The translations under genes and the position numbers were made by a program. The notes beneath the pieces are model-generated. The model had not been told where the DNA came from, made no database searches, and saw only the letters and a list, made by a program, of their open reading frames with translations. From contig JABUFB010000004.1 of the NCBI GenBank assembly GCA_013314775.1, forward strand, positions 1 through 64,000: a DNA stretch of 64,000 bases, read 5' to 3'. Within the stretch, counting starts at the first letter, position 1. Each line of letters begins with the position of its first letter. Of the stretch, positions 42,563 through 53,900 are shown in pieces. The DNA is from Armatimonadota bacterium. Lineage in GTDB: Bacteria > Armatimonadota > Zipacnadia > Zipacnadales > JABUFB01.

Positions 42563-44113
42563 CTATTTGTCGTTCCTGTTTCCGTTGCGCTGGTCCAGAG
42601 TCTTGCGTGCGAGCCGGAGAACCTCGTGCAGCAGGCGCGTCTGCGCGTTCCCATAAAGGATGACAGGCAGGGCTGCGATGAGGAACATGCAGAGCCGGAT
42701 GCCCGCTGACAGCCACTCATGTTCCACGTGGGGCACAAGAGCATCCGCCGCGATGCCCGAGCCCTTCAAGGCGACAACGCACCATGCCAGGGGCAGGTAG
42801 CACATGGCAAGCTGGGCGAGCATCTTGCTGCGAGGCCTGTAGTACCTTGACAGCACTTCGTAAAGCGACATGAAACTCGCGACGAAGTAGCCCAGCCCGG
42901 CGCCCATGGCAATCGTGCTCAAATGCCCGCCCCGGCTTGCGTACCAGGTGCCGAAGCCCCAGATGACCGCGGCGCCAATACACTTGTTCATCACCACAAA
43001 CCAGTCTTTGTTCAGGGCGATGAGCAGCGTATTACTGGCAACGGGCAGGGCCAGCAGAACGCTGGCCAGCGACAGAATCTGGGCAGCGTAGATGGCGCTC
43101 TCGAACTTGGGCACAACCGTGCGCACCATGGGCGGCAGCAAGACGAAGGCGCATCCGGCCGCCACCGGCAGGATCGTCGCCGAAGCGATGGTGGGAAGCA
43201 TGACGTGACGCCGTACGCCCTCCACGTCATCCTTCGCGGCGTAGCTCTGCAGGATCCGCGGCATGATCACAAAGCCGCCGGCTTCTGGGATCCGGTAGAG
43301 ATATGTCGCCACCTGTACGGCCACGGAATAGAGTCCGAACTTGTAGACCTTGTCAGGATAGGATGTGACGATCACCAGGCCGTCGACGGTTCGCAGGAGT
43401 GTGTCCGAGAGAATGATGAAGGCGATGAACAATCCCGAGCTCACCAGTCGGGCGACCACTGTCCAGTCGATGTGCCAGGGGATGACGAACCGGCTGCCGT
43501 AGGCAAAGTAGGCCACGCTGATGATGAGGGCCAATAGCCAGCCCAGCATAGCGCCGCTCACATGATAGAGCGCAGCGCCGAGCAGGATGAAGGCGAACTG
43601 ACTGAGCGTGCTGATTACGCTGGCGACGGCGAGTGTGCCGAAACGATCCCAGGCTCGAAGCACCACCCGGTAGAGTGCGTACACCTGCTGGGCAGCGAGG
43701 ATTCCGCCACCTGCGATCAGCGAGACCTTCGTCTCCACCCCATAGTCCATCAGGAGGCCGAACACGGCCATACCGAGGCCCGCGAGAATGCCTGTGAAGG
43801 TCACGAAGGCGGCGCCGACGCCCTCGATTTCATCCACCGCGGCGGTGTCCTTGCGCCCGATTGCGAGCGGGAGGTCCTTGCTGATCCCGTGCAAGACGCC
43901 GAGATGGCTATGGGTGAGGTACTTATGGGCCATACCCACGAGGCCCATGATGCCCCGCCCGGTGGGTCCAAGCAGGTTCATCACGAGAATGCCGCGCACC
44001 AGCCCGCAAGCCATGTCGAAGTAGGAGCTGCCCAGCATCATCACTGCAGCGGCGATCATGCTGGTGCGGCGGCCATGGGTACGGTGGCTGTTCATCGAGG
44101 TGCTTTCGGACAC
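42563..44113 (-). CDS. Oligosaccharide flippase-like membrane protein (MOP superfamily)
   Basis: A 516-residue protein with about 14 membrane helices (IAAAVMMLGSSYFDMACGLV, FVTFTGILAGLGMAVFGLLM, FIAFIILSDTLL, AASFMSLYEVL-like region). The N-terminal GILVMNLLGPTGRGIMGLV pattern matches polysaccharide flippases (Wzx/RfbX). It would move lipid-linked sugars across the membrane. No glycosyltransferase genes are nearby, so the substrate is unknown. GTG start at 44113 with AGGGAT six bases upstream; ATG 44095 is an alternative. Confidence 0.8.
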   Translation of the reverse strand: MSESTSMNSHRTHGRRTSMIAAAVMMLGSSYFDMACGLVRGILVMNLLGPTGRGIMGLVGMAHKYLTHSHLGVLHGISKDLPLAIGRKDTAAVDEIEGVGAAFVTFTGILAGLGMAVFGLLMDYGVETKVSLIAGGGILAAQQVYALYRVVLRAWDRFGTLAVASVISTLSQFAFILLGAALYHVSGAMLGWLLALIISVAYFAYGSRFVIPWHIDWTVVARLVSSGLFIAFIILSDTLLRTVDGLVIVTSYPDKVYKFGLYSVAVQVATYLYRIPEAGGFVIMPRILQSYAAKDDVEGVRRHVMLPTIASATILPVAAGCAFVLLPPMVRTVVPKFESAIYAAQILSLASVLLALPVASNTLLIALNKDWFVVMNKCIGAAVIWGFGTWYASRGGHLSTIAMGAGLGYFVASFMSLYEVLSRYYRPRSKMLAQLAMCYLPLAWCVVALKGSGIAADALVPHVEHEWLSAGIRLCMFLIAALPVILYGNAQTRLLHEVLRLARKTLDQRNGNRNDK

Positions 44114-44261
44114 GCGGGTATCCCTGCCGTTGTGGCCAGGCGGGGCGCGAAGAGGACTGCCCCGGGATGACCGTGCGCACAGGGCCCAACCAGAAGCTCT
44201 CCCATCTTCTGCCCCCCCGGGGTCATCAGTGTCAGACCCCGCCCCTCTACCCGCCCTGCGT

Positions 44262-44291
44262 CCGGTTCAAAGCGAAACGTGGGCCGCCAAT
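44262..44291 (+). repeat. Repeat A associated segment
   Basis: GGTTCAAAGCGAAACGTGGG and CGCCAAT match the sequence just left of repeat A copy 1 (about 30160-30188). The 701-bp gap 44114-44814 holds only such repeats; I find no supported gene in it. Confidence 0.55.
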
Positions 44292-44539
44292 GGCAGTCGC
44301 CCACGATCCACTGCCGATTCTACCTGTATCTGCCGGTATATGCAAGCTTGTTACTATTCAAGCGTTCCCCGAAAACAGGCGAGTTGGGTCGAGTCGGGGC
44401 GTCATCTCTTCCCGGATGCGTAACCGGCAACGAAGGTGCTGCAGGATTACCCAAGAGCCCCCGGAGGAAACGGCACAACCCCGCGGCGCTCTCATCATTC
44501 ATTTCTGTCGCTCGCGTTGGGGGTAAGAGCGCATCGCGG

Positions 44540-44612
44540 AACGGCAATCCGGGAGCTTCTGCCCCCGGCTATAGGCTGCCGCCCGCTTCGCGAGCTGTGA
44601 GGCACGAGGCCC
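44540..44612 (+). repeat. Dispersed repeat A, copy 2
   Basis: CGGCAATCCGGGAGCTTCTG, CCCCCGGCTATAGGCTGCC, GCCCGCTTCGCGAGCTGTGA align with the copies at 30160 and 46312. The arms GCCCGC/GCGAGC and CCGGGAG/CCCCCGG make two hairpins. Confidence 0.7.
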
Positions 44613-44699
44613 ACCCGCAGGGTCCCAACACCTCCCGGGCCAGCGGAACCCGTGCCAAGCGCGGAGACCGGGTGATCTCGGCAGGTCCGGAAGCGCTCG

Positions 44700-44790
44700 T
44701 CCAGCGGAGCCCGTACCCACACAGCGAGAGCGCGTGGCTTCGTTCGGTCCAGACACCCTCGGGACACAGATAGATGACGCGCAGATGCCT
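44700..44790 (+). repeat. Dispersed repeat B, copy 3
   Basis: CCAGACACCCTCGGG, then GATAGATGACGCGCAGATGC, matching copy 2 on the opposite strand over about 85 bp. It ends 25 bp before the stop codon of the pseudopilin gene. Confidence 0.7.
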
Positions 44791-44814
44791 GCAGGACTGA
44801 GACGCACCCACCAT

Positions 44815-45450
44815 TCAACGCACAGCGGTGCTCCATGCTTCTTCGTACGTCTCGCGGCCAACATTCTTGACATGGAAGTCGCCAAAGAGGATGTTCCAAC
44901 GCCGCTCGTTGAAACCGTTGCCCCCGTGCCACTTGCCATGCCCGTCGAAAAGAACGTTTACCCGCGCCGGGTCGGGCAAAGTCTCGGGCATGGCCCCCTG
45001 GAAGGCGATCTCAGTGCGCCACATGTAGCTGGTTCCGAAGGCCTCATACGAACTAGGGTGCGCGATCAAGGGTATCCCGGAGTCTTCAAGGACATCATAT
45101 CCATCATCCGAGGGGCAGGCCCAGATTTGCTTGTTTCTTACGTATGGGTCAATCACTTCGTGAAGGTAGGGCATATAGGGGATCTGCGCCTGCCACTGCG
45201 GATAGCCGTTCCAGATCTGGGGGGTGAGCCGATCGGCGGGGTCAACGCCCCACGGGAAGCGACCATCGTAGTCGGTGCAGTACATGTTCATCGCAAGTCC
45301 CAGTTGCTTCAAATTGCTGGCGCAGGTGGTTGAGCGCGCTTTCTCCCGGGCGCGCGCGAAAACAGGGAAGATGATGGCCGCGAGCACCGCGATGATCGCA
45401 ATGACCACGAGAAGCTCGATCAGAGTGAAAGCCCCGCGTTTTCTCGTCAC
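44815..45450 (-). CDS. Type II secretion/type IV pilin-like pseudopilin
   Basis: A 211-residue pseudopilin. GTG 45450 has GGGAGG eight bases upstream; the frame continues to 45510 without support. Prepilin signal [20 protein letters not shown], then [19 protein letters not shown]. The C-terminal half has [20 protein letters not shown] and [11 protein letters not shown], a variant of the H-X9-DG end. It lies 34 bp downstream of rnhB on the same strand and might be co-transcribed, but pseudopilins elsewhere in the window are single genes. Confidence 0.9.
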   Translation of the reverse strand: MTRKRGAFTLIELLVVIAIIAVLAAIIFPVFARAREKARSTTCASNLKQLGLAMNMYCTDYDGRFPWGVDPADRLTPQIWNGYPQWQAQIPYMPYLHEVIDPYVRNKQIWACPSDDGYDVLEDSGIPLIAHPSSYEAFGTSYMWRTEIAFQGAMPETLPDPARVNVLFDGHGKWHGGNGFNERRWNILFGDFHVKNVGRETYEEAWSTAVR

Positions 45451-45484
45451 CGGTGGGCCCTCCCTGGAGATCTGCGCAGTCTCG

Positions 45485-46135
45485 TCATAGGTCGAAAGCA
45501 CGCTGAGCAAGGGATTTTACCGGCTCAAAACTCCGGCGGTGTTCGGGACACGGCCCCCGCATCCGGATTGCTTCGCGATGCTCCGCGCTGGCATAGCCCA
45601 TATTCCGAGCGAAACCGTAGCCGGGATATCGTCCGTCGAGCTCCACCATCAGCGCGTCCCGGTGCACTTTGGCCAGGATCGACGCCGCTGCGACGCTGTA
45701 GCAGAGTCTGTCGCCCTTGACTACAGCTTCCGATGGCACAGGCAGCCCCGGTACCGGAAGCCCGTCGATCACTGCGAAATCCGGGGGGTGGCTGAGCGCC
45801 GCCAGTGCCCGGCGCATCGCCTCATGGGTGGCACGCAGGATGTTGAGTGCATCGATCTCCGCCGCCGACACTACCCCCACCGACCAGCACACCGCAGCGC
45901 TCTGTATCTCCGCCGCCGCAATCTCTCTTTGGCCGCGGGTCAGGGCCTTGGAGTCGACTACCCCGCATAGGGGAAAGTCCTCGGGCATGATCACCGCCGC
46001 GGCCACCACCGGTCCGGCGAGGGGGCCGCGGCCGACCTCGTCCACCCCGGCGATGAGCCGAAACCCCTGCTGCATGAGCCGCAGTTCGATGTCCCGCGGC
46101 GCGCTCGCTGGTCGATGGTTGATCTGGAGCCCCAT
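45485..46135 (-). CDS. rnhB: Ribonuclease HII
   Basis: A 216-residue enzyme that cuts RNA in RNA/DNA hybrids, including single ribonucleotides. Catalytic residues lie in [15 protein letters not shown] (Asp-Glu), [15 protein letters not shown] (Asp) and [14 protein letters not shown] (Asp). The C-terminal [15 protein letters not shown] is also typical. No ribosome site stands out; ATG 46135 gives a usual-length leader and is preferred to TTG 46213 or the Met in between. Confidence 0.94.
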   Translation of the reverse strand: MGLQINHRPASAPRDIELRLMQQGFRLIAGVDEVGRGPLAGPVVAAAVIMPEDFPLCGVVDSKALTRGQREIAAAEIQSAAVCWSVGVVSAAEIDALNILRATHEAMRRALAALSHPPDFAVIDGLPVPGLPVPSEAVVKGDRLCYSVAAASILAKVHRDALMVELDGRYPGYGFARNMGYASAEHREAIRMRGPCPEHRRSFEPVKSLAQRAFDL

Positions 46136-46311
46136 GAGGGTGCGTGGTCCTCGGTCTTGTGGTATCCAATCTCGCGCGCGATGGTCGGACATCCATGCAC
46201 TATAACGGCCCAATCATCAGGACAGTTCCGCTCCACGGCAAGGTAACCTGCTGTCATTATAACCAAGTGGGACGAGACCGTTTGCCACCATGCCTGCAGG
46301 CGCATCCCGGG

Positions 46312-46460
46312 TCGGCAGTCCCGGGGGATTCCGCCCCCGGCTACAGTCCGCCGCCCGCTCCGCGGGCTGTGAGGCAACGGCGCAGGGCGAAGGGCACGCT
46401 GAACGCCAAGTCGGCCTCAGCCGGCACGCATCCCGCAAAACCGATGCTCCTGACCCCAGG
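46312..46460 (+). repeat. Dispersed repeat A, copy 3
   Basis: CCCGGGGGATTCCGCCCCCG, then GGCTACAGTCCG and GCCCGCTCCGCGGGC form two near-perfect hairpins. The match to copy 1 extends to about 46460 (AAGTCGGCCTCAGCC, ATCCCGCAAAA, ATGCTCCTG). This 480-bp gap between rnhB and glyQ has no supported gene. Confidence 0.75.
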
Positions 46461-46615
46461 CCACCCGCTCGTTGACGCTGGGGCTTTGGATTGGTAGACT
46501 GGGCACCGTGCGAGGCGGGGGCCCGCCCGCATACCGTCCCGGCGCATGCGTCGGGGCCGTTTGTTATGCCCGGGAGTTGGAGGAACGCTTACCACCCCGG
46601 CGGGAGGCCGCAGAC

Positions 46616-47494
<879 letters not shown>

Positions 47495-47547
47495 ACTGCC
47501 GCAGAACCCGGCGGGTTTTCCGCCTTATGACAGGAAGGTCGTCACAG

Positions 47548-49686
47548 ATGCCCAGAGACCTGCTGTATGAAATCGGCGTTGAAGAGATCCCGGCCGGGTT
47601 CGTGCTCCCGGCCCTGGAGCAGCTTGAGGAAGGCCTGCGGCAGGGCCTTGCCGACCTGCGCCTGAGCCACGGCGATATCTCCACCTTCGGCACTCCCCGG
47701 CGCCTGACAGTTATCGTCAAACAGGTAGCCGACGCCCAGCCCGACATCGAGCAAGAGTACAAAGGTCCGCCTGCGGACCGGGCTTTTGACGAGGCCGGCA
47801 AGCCCACCAAGGCCGCCGAGGGTTTCGCCAATACCCGCGGCGTGAGCGTGGACCAGCTCGAGGTGCGCGAGACCGACAAGGGAAGCTGGGTCTTCGTCAC
47901 GGTCATGGAAGCCGGGCGGCCCGCCGAGGAGTTGCTGCCGGGCCTGCTGGAGCGCGTGACCCTCGGCCTCACTTTCCCGAAGACGATGCGCTGGGCCGAC
48001 CTGGACCTGCGCTTCGCAAGGCCGCTGCGCTGGCTGGTAGCGGTTCTCGGTGACCGTGTGCTGGACCTTTGCATCGCCGGCGTCCAGGCCGGTCGCACCA
48101 GCCGGGGTCATCGCATTCTGCATCCGGGTGACGTGAGCCTGGGCGACGCGGACAGCTATCTGGACGACCTGCGGGCCGCGTACGTCATGGCTGATCACGT
48201 GGAGCGCCGCGAGGCCATCCGCGCCGCCGCGACCCGGACCGCCGAAGAGTTGGGGGGCCGCGTCCGCATCAAGGAAGACCTGCTCACCGAAGTCAGCTTC
48301 CTGGTGGAGTGGCCCACCTGTCTGTACGGGCGCTTCGACCCGCGCTATCTGGAACTGCCCGATCCGGTGATCGTCACCGTCATGCAGGGCCACCAGCGGT
48401 ATTTCCCGGTGGAAGATGCTGACGGAAAGCTCATGCCTTTCTTCATCACCGTGCGCAATGGTGGCACCGAGGGCATGGAGACTGTGCGCAAGGGCAATGA
48501 GAAGGTCATCGAGCCACGCCTTGCGGATGCCGAGTTCTACCTGACTGAGGACCTGAAGCAGAGCCTTGACCAGCGCGTGCAGAGCCTGGAGCGGGTGACC
48601 TTCATGGAAGGCCTGGGCACCCTGCTGGACAAGACCCGGCGGCTGGAGCGTCTCGCTACCCATCTTGCGGTGACGATACCTCTCTATGCCGAAGATGCCG
48701 GCGCCGTTGTTGAGCGTGCCGCGCACCTGAGCAAGGCGGACCTGGTCACGCTGATGGTCGGAGACAGCAAGCTGGGGGAACTGCAGGGGCAGATCGGCGG
48801 CGAGTATGCCCGCAGGATGGGCGAGGACCCCGCTGTTGCCCTTGCGATCGCGGAGCACTATCGTCCCCGCGGCGCGGGGGACGTCATCCCCGAGAGTCCT
48901 GCCGGAACTCTCCTGAGCATCTCGGACAAGGTTGACAATCTCGCTGCCTGCTTCCGCCTGGGCGCGGTTCCGACGGGCTCCAATGACCCCTTCGCCCTGC
49001 GCCGCCAGGCCCAGGGAATTGTGGAGATGCTCACCGCCCGGCAGCTACACCTGGACCTGCGCGAACTCTTGGTCCTGGCGGTGGATCTCCTGCCCGAACC
49101 GGCCCTGGAACGCGAGAAGGATCGGGAGCGCGTGCTCGAACCGGCGCAGGCTGTGGATGCGTTGCTCACTTTCTTCGGCCAGCGCATCGAGTACCTCCTG
49201 ACCCAGGAGGGCGTGACTTACGACGTCATCCGCGCGGTACTTGGGACCGAATGGACTGACGTTCTTGAGGTCTTCCAGCGCGCTCGGTTCCTGCACGACC
49301 TGCGCACTCAGGATCCCGACCGGTTCAACCAGCTGGTCACGGCGGCGGAACGCCCGGCACGCATCACTCGGCCCGAGGAGTTGCCCGCTGATCAGCCTGT
49401 CGATGAGAACCTCTTCGAGCACGACCGCGAGCGCGAACTCTGGTCGCTCTTCTCCGCTGCGGCCGGTGCGGTTCAGTCCGCGCTTGAGAGAGTGCCGGAT
49501 GATTACAATGGGGCCGTCACAGCGCTCACGGCCCTGGCCACACCGATACATCAGTACTTCGAGGACGTCATGGTGATGGTAGACGACCCGGCATTACGGA
49601 CCAACCGCCTGTTGATGCTCCGCGAGATCGACCGGGTGTTCCGACGGGTCGCAGACTTCCTGCACATCGTGCGCGAGGGCGACTGA
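47548..49686 (+). CDS. glyS: Glycyl-tRNA synthetase beta subunit
   Basis: A 712-residue subunit of usual length that binds tRNA-Gly and pairs with GlyQ. N-terminal LLYEIGVEEIPAGFVLPALE, HRILHPGD, the HD-like region VMQGHQRYFPVEDADGKLMP, KVIEPRLADAEFYLTEDL, and the ACFRLGAVPTGSNDPFALRR motif are all present, followed by the DALR-type anticodon domain ending RLLMLREIDRVFRRVADF. Start at ATG 47548 (AGGAAGG upstream) rather than ATG 47527. Confidence 0.97.
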   Translation: MPRDLLYEIGVEEIPAGFVLPALEQLEEGLRQGLADLRLSHGDISTFGTPRRLTVIVKQVADAQPDIEQEYKGPPADRAFDEAGKPTKAAEGFANTRGVSVDQLEVRETDKGSWVFVTVMEAGRPAEELLPGLLERVTLGLTFPKTMRWADLDLRFARPLRWLVAVLGDRVLDLCIAGVQAGRTSRGHRILHPGDVSLGDADSYLDDLRAAYVMADHVERREAIRAAATRTAEELGGRVRIKEDLLTEVSFLVEWPTCLYGRFDPRYLELPDPVIVTVMQGHQRYFPVEDADGKLMPFFITVRNGGTEGMETVRKGNEKVIEPRLADAEFYLTEDLKQSLDQRVQSLERVTFMEGLGTLLDKTRRLERLATHLAVTIPLYAEDAGAVVERAAHLSKADLVTLMVGDSKLGELQGQIGGEYARRMGEDPAVALAIAEHYRPRGAGDVIPESPAGTLLSISDKVDNLAACFRLGAVPTGSNDPFALRRQAQGIVEMLTARQLHLDLRELLVLAVDLLPEPALEREKDRERVLEPAQAVDALLTFFGQRIEYLLTQEGVTYDVIRAVLGTEWTDVLEVFQRARFLHDLRTQDPDRFNQLVTAAERPARITRPEELPADQPVDENLFEHDRERELWSLFSAAAGAVQSALERVPDDYNGAVTALTALATPIHQYFEDVMVMVDDPALRTNRLLMLREIDRVFRRVADFLHIVREGD

Positions 49687-49798
49687 CCGGCAGCGACGGC
49701 TGCGCGAGGAAGCTCTCTGAATGAAATACGCCCCTGACCAGCTTTCAGGGCGCCTGGCGCACTCCGCGTAACCATTTGGTGTCACGAGACGAGTTCTG

Positions 49799-50863
49799 AT
49801 GACCATCCGCGAGCGCATTGAGCAGACCGAGCGCGAGACCCTCAGCCCCTACGCGGCGCTGAGCGCAGATTCGCGCGGGCGGCGGCACCCGCAGGCCCCT
49901 TGCCCCGTGCGCACCGAGTTCCAGCGCGACCGCGACCGCATCATCCACCAGTGCAGCGCCTTCCGCCGGCTTGCTTACAAGACTCAGGTCTTCTTCGCGC
50001 CCACCTCGGACCACCTGCGCACCCGGCTGAGTCATACCCTCGAGGTCGCCCAGATCGCCCGCACTATTGCCAAGGCCTTGCGCCTCAATGAGGACCTCAC
50101 CGAGGCGATCTCACTCGCCCATGACGTTGGCCACACGCCTTTCGGACATGCGGGCGAGCAGGCGCTGGACGAGGCCTGGCGCGAGTACGACCCGGCCGCG
50201 CATTTCAAGCACACCCAGCACAGCCTGCGAGTGGTGGACGAACTGGAGCGCGAGGGTTCGGGGCTGAACCTTACCGAGGAAACGCGGCAGGGGATTGTGC
50301 TGCACTCCAAGGGCCGGGCGGACTTGCGCGGCACATTGCAGGGCCCGCCGGACGCCACCCTGGAAGCTCTGGTGGTGCGCCTGGCGGACCGCATCGCTTA
50401 TGTGAACCACGATATCGACGACTGCCTGCGTTTGGGGATCGTCTCTCTCGAAGACATGCCCGAAGATGTGCTCAACGTCTTCGGACGGCACCACAGCGCG
50501 CGGGTGGGCCGAATGGTGGAAGACGTTATCCAGTCCAGCCTGGACGCACCTGCGTTGTCCATGAGCGAAGAGGTCTGCCAGGCGACAGATGCCCTGAAGG
50601 ACTTCCTGTATGACCAGGTCTACCTGTCCGAAGTGCTGCAGGTGGAGGCGCGCAAGGTCAAAGGCATCGTGCGGAACCTGTTTGAGCTGTACATGGAATC
50701 CGACGACGCACTTCACGAGGGCATCGGGTTCGTGCCCACCGATCTGAAACTCCGGGCGCGCCTTGTCTGTGACTACGTGGCCGGGATGACTGACCGTTTC
50801 GCCGTGCAGCAGTACGCTCGGGCCTTCCTGCCAAGAGGGTTCCCGGCGACGGATGATGTGTAG
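49799..50863 (+). CDS. dGTP triphosphohydrolase-like HD protein
   Basis: A 354-residue HD-domain enzyme of the Dgt family. FRRLAYKTQVF, RLSHTLEVAQIARTIA (His), AHDVGHTPFGHAGE (His-Asp) and LADRIAYVNHDIDD (Asp) give the metal site. Dgt-type proteins release triphosphate from dNTPs and affect replication fidelity or phage defence. This is the shorter type 2 form. It follows glyS by 112 bp on the same strand with a weak ribosome site; in several bacteria this gene precedes dnaG and rpoD, which is not the case here. Confidence 0.9.
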   Translation: MTIRERIEQTERETLSPYAALSADSRGRRHPQAPCPVRTEFQRDRDRIIHQCSAFRRLAYKTQVFFAPTSDHLRTRLSHTLEVAQIARTIAKALRLNEDLTEAISLAHDVGHTPFGHAGEQALDEAWREYDPAAHFKHTQHSLRVVDELEREGSGLNLTEETRQGIVLHSKGRADLRGTLQGPPDATLEALVVRLADRIAYVNHDIDDCLRLGIVSLEDMPEDVLNVFGRHHSARVGRMVEDVIQSSLDAPALSMSEEVCQATDALKDFLYDQVYLSEVLQVEARKVKGIVRNLFELYMESDDALHEGIGFVPTDLKLRARLVCDYVAGMTDRFAVQQYARAFLPRGFPATDDV

Positions 50864-50914
50864 GCCCTTGTCGGCCCCTTCCCCAATGGCTCCGGGGCGG
50901 TGCCCCGTGTGGCC

Positions 50915-53900
50915 CTAATCTTGCGCCGGTTCCCAGGCGAACAGGTCGAGGTTCATGGAGTTCCCCAGCCGCTCAAGGCGGATACGGTGCTTGCCGGGTG
51001 CCAGCCGAATACTCGCGGGCTTGCCGTCGGGGCCATTGACCAGGAAGTAGCGCCAGTCGTCGGTGACCCGGCACCAGCCTCCTGTCGACCTCATCCGGAC
51101 CACACCCCCGTCGGAGACCAGCGGTTTCCCGTCCAGTTCCAGCAGGCGCAGGACACGGTCGTGCTCCCCTGCGCCCCGGATCAGGAGCCGGTACCTGGCC
51201 TCCTGCGGGACCTCAAACTCCCACTCCGCCCACTGGCCGTCGGTATCCCAGACCGCGTGGCTGAGCCCACCCGAGGCCCCGATCTTCTCCATGATCTTGC
51301 CCTTGATCGCGCCCTCGCTGGCAGGCGTCTCAGCCTCGATGATGATGCTGCCCTGCGCAGGGCGGAACTCGGCGGGCAGCATCGTCGCGTCCGTGATTCC
51401 AAGCCCTCTCGGATCCACGGCAAGGCTCTGGACTGGCTGTCGGGCGGAGATGGTGAGGAAATGAGGTCCCGATGACAGCCAAAGTTCCGCCGAGGCGCCG
51501 CCGTTGTGCGGAGTGAGTTCCAGCGGTCGGCCGTCGCAGACCACGGACAGCGCCGCGGCCTCATCGGCCGGGGAGAAGGACAGGGCGTAGCGGTCGTCCC
51601 TCAAGACGGAGAAGGGGCCCCACCAGTAGTATGCGACTCCGTCAGCGCGTCTCTGGGCGTATCCTGCAAGACGGCTCTCACCCACCACCAGCGCACCAAT
51701 CGGCCGGGACATCACACTCTCCGGCGCATCGCCCCAGGTAATTGTGTGGTCGCCGGCGGGGAGGTCTACCTTGAGCACGCCGCCGGCCGCGTTGGTGACA
51801 TTGCCGTCCACGAGTACCCGCCCGGGCTGCCCGGTGTCCAGTTCCAGGCCTGCAGGTTCGCTGAGGGAAACCTCGCACAGGGACCCCTCCGGCGTTTTGA
51901 GCACGGAGATCCCGGCGCATCGCGCGGAAGCCTTCACGAGCCCCCTGTTGTCGTGTCGCAGGACCGTGCAGTCCACCGCGGCTGCCCGGGTGATGGTCCC
52001 GTCCGCCCCGAAGGAGGCACACAGCAGGTTACCGTCGGTGCTCAGGCCGGCTGCGGCCAGTTCGCCGGTCTCCCCTTGACCCCGGAATGCGGCCGCGTGT
52101 GCTACCTCGCCCTCACGCATGAGAACGCCCTGTCCGCCGGTGACTTGCAAAGGCTCGAAAACGGCGTTCACTGCTCCCGGTTCATTGCGGCGCACCTGCA
52201 TGGCCGTCAGGAATGTCTCACTCTTGCGCGGTTCGCCGGGCGTTGCGGTCAGCGTCCACTCATCCACGTAGCGCTCCGGCGGCAGCGGCCGGGTGCTGTA
52301 GCCGTCCACAGGTTCTACCGGGTAGCCCTTCTTCACCTCAAGCTGCAGTCCCGCGGGCTGTATAAACCGGCCCTGCAATGAAGCCCGCCCGGACTCCAGG
52401 CTGAAACTCTGCGCGTCCGCATCTGTTGAAATGTCCGCCACCGAATGCAGGAGCCAGTCAAACTGCGCCGGGCCCTCGGTCGCCTCGATCTGGTCCTGGA
52501 TCACCACGTAGCCGGGTTTGATGAACAGCGCCCTGCGCACCCAGCGCTCAACCTGCCCGGCGTAGACGTCGGGGTCAGCGACTGTGCCTTCGGTGTATCC
52601 GCAGGCGGTGGAGTCGAAGTACCCGGTGATCTTCCCGTCCGCTCCGAGCTTCCGCGAGCCCTGATCTTGCCCGTTCACGAGAATTGCGTTGTGGGCGCGG
52701 GTGAGTGTCGAGAAGCCCTCAAAGTGCGGGCTGCCGTACCAGTCATAATGCCCACCGTCGATTGCCAGCTTCTCGCCGTAGGCATGGAGCACGAATGAGT
52801 TCAGGTCTTCGTGCTGGTGACCCGCGTAGAAAGGGCCGCTGCGCAGTGCGAGTGTGACGCCGTCCCGGCCGTCCACCAGCGTGGTGTTGTGGATGGTCCA
52901 GCCAATAAACCTGTAGTGGATCGACTGCGGGAGATCCACCGGCGGTTTCGGGTCGAGATTATCCACAGGCCCGGGAGCGCCGCTGTACCACAGCGCATAG
53001 GGGTCACGGGTGCGCAGAGCCAGGTTCTTCACGTGGGACTGCTGCGCCGGCCCACGCACGCCATGGTTCGGGATACCGGTATCCGCGAAAGACACTGCCC
53101 ACGCGCCAGGCGGCGCGCAGTACATGGGGAAGCGCGCAGTCCGCGCCAGCCACGGATGTTCGAACAGGTTGATCCCGCAGATCCGTTTCATCATGTCCGA
53201 GTAGTCGATGACGAACCACAGACCGTAGCCCCAGTACGAAATGCCCTCGTTATTGTCGCCCTGGTAGCCGAGAGCGCACAGGAACCGGCCGATGAAAAGC
53301 TGGCGCACATACTCGGCCCACTCTTCCGCCGCCGGGTGCTCCCCCAGCAATGCCAGCCCGGCCTCGCCAAGGCCGAAGGCGTTGAGCCACGCGTGATTGT
53401 TGAACTCTCGCCCGCCACCGGGGAAGGGGTTGAGCCTGGAAGCGAACTGCTCCGACCTGATCACGATGATGTCTCGCAGCCTTTCCCGATCGGCGTCGGA
53501 CAGGCTGTCGTGAAGTGCGTCGTAACACCACACCAGGCCGCGCAGGAGGTGATGGGCGCCAATGTCTCCCCGGCTCATTGCGCTGCCGCCTTCAGGATCC
53601 CACGAGGCCGCTTTCAGTACCATCTCTCGGGCCATCTCGCGGACTTTCGGGTCACCCGTGATAGCGCAGATTTCGGCGATCTGCTGCAGACGCCGTCCCG
53701 TGCCGCTGGTGATGCCCCCGTGCACTTTGCCGTACCAGTCGATCCACGTGGGCCAGTCGGGGTTACCCGGCGCATAGGGTGGCGGGTCGTCCGGCACCCC
53801 TTGGCGGTGCAGGTTCTCGGCCTGCCTTACAAGCTGTGCGCGCTCGGAATCCGTCACTTCACGCACCGGCACGACCCACGGACGCTTGCGGGCCTTGATT

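Noticed and set aside
44279-44773. 164-residue frame over repeats A and B
   Set aside because: The translated similarity to frames at 30 kb and 46 kb comes from the shared dispersed repeats, not from a conserved protein.
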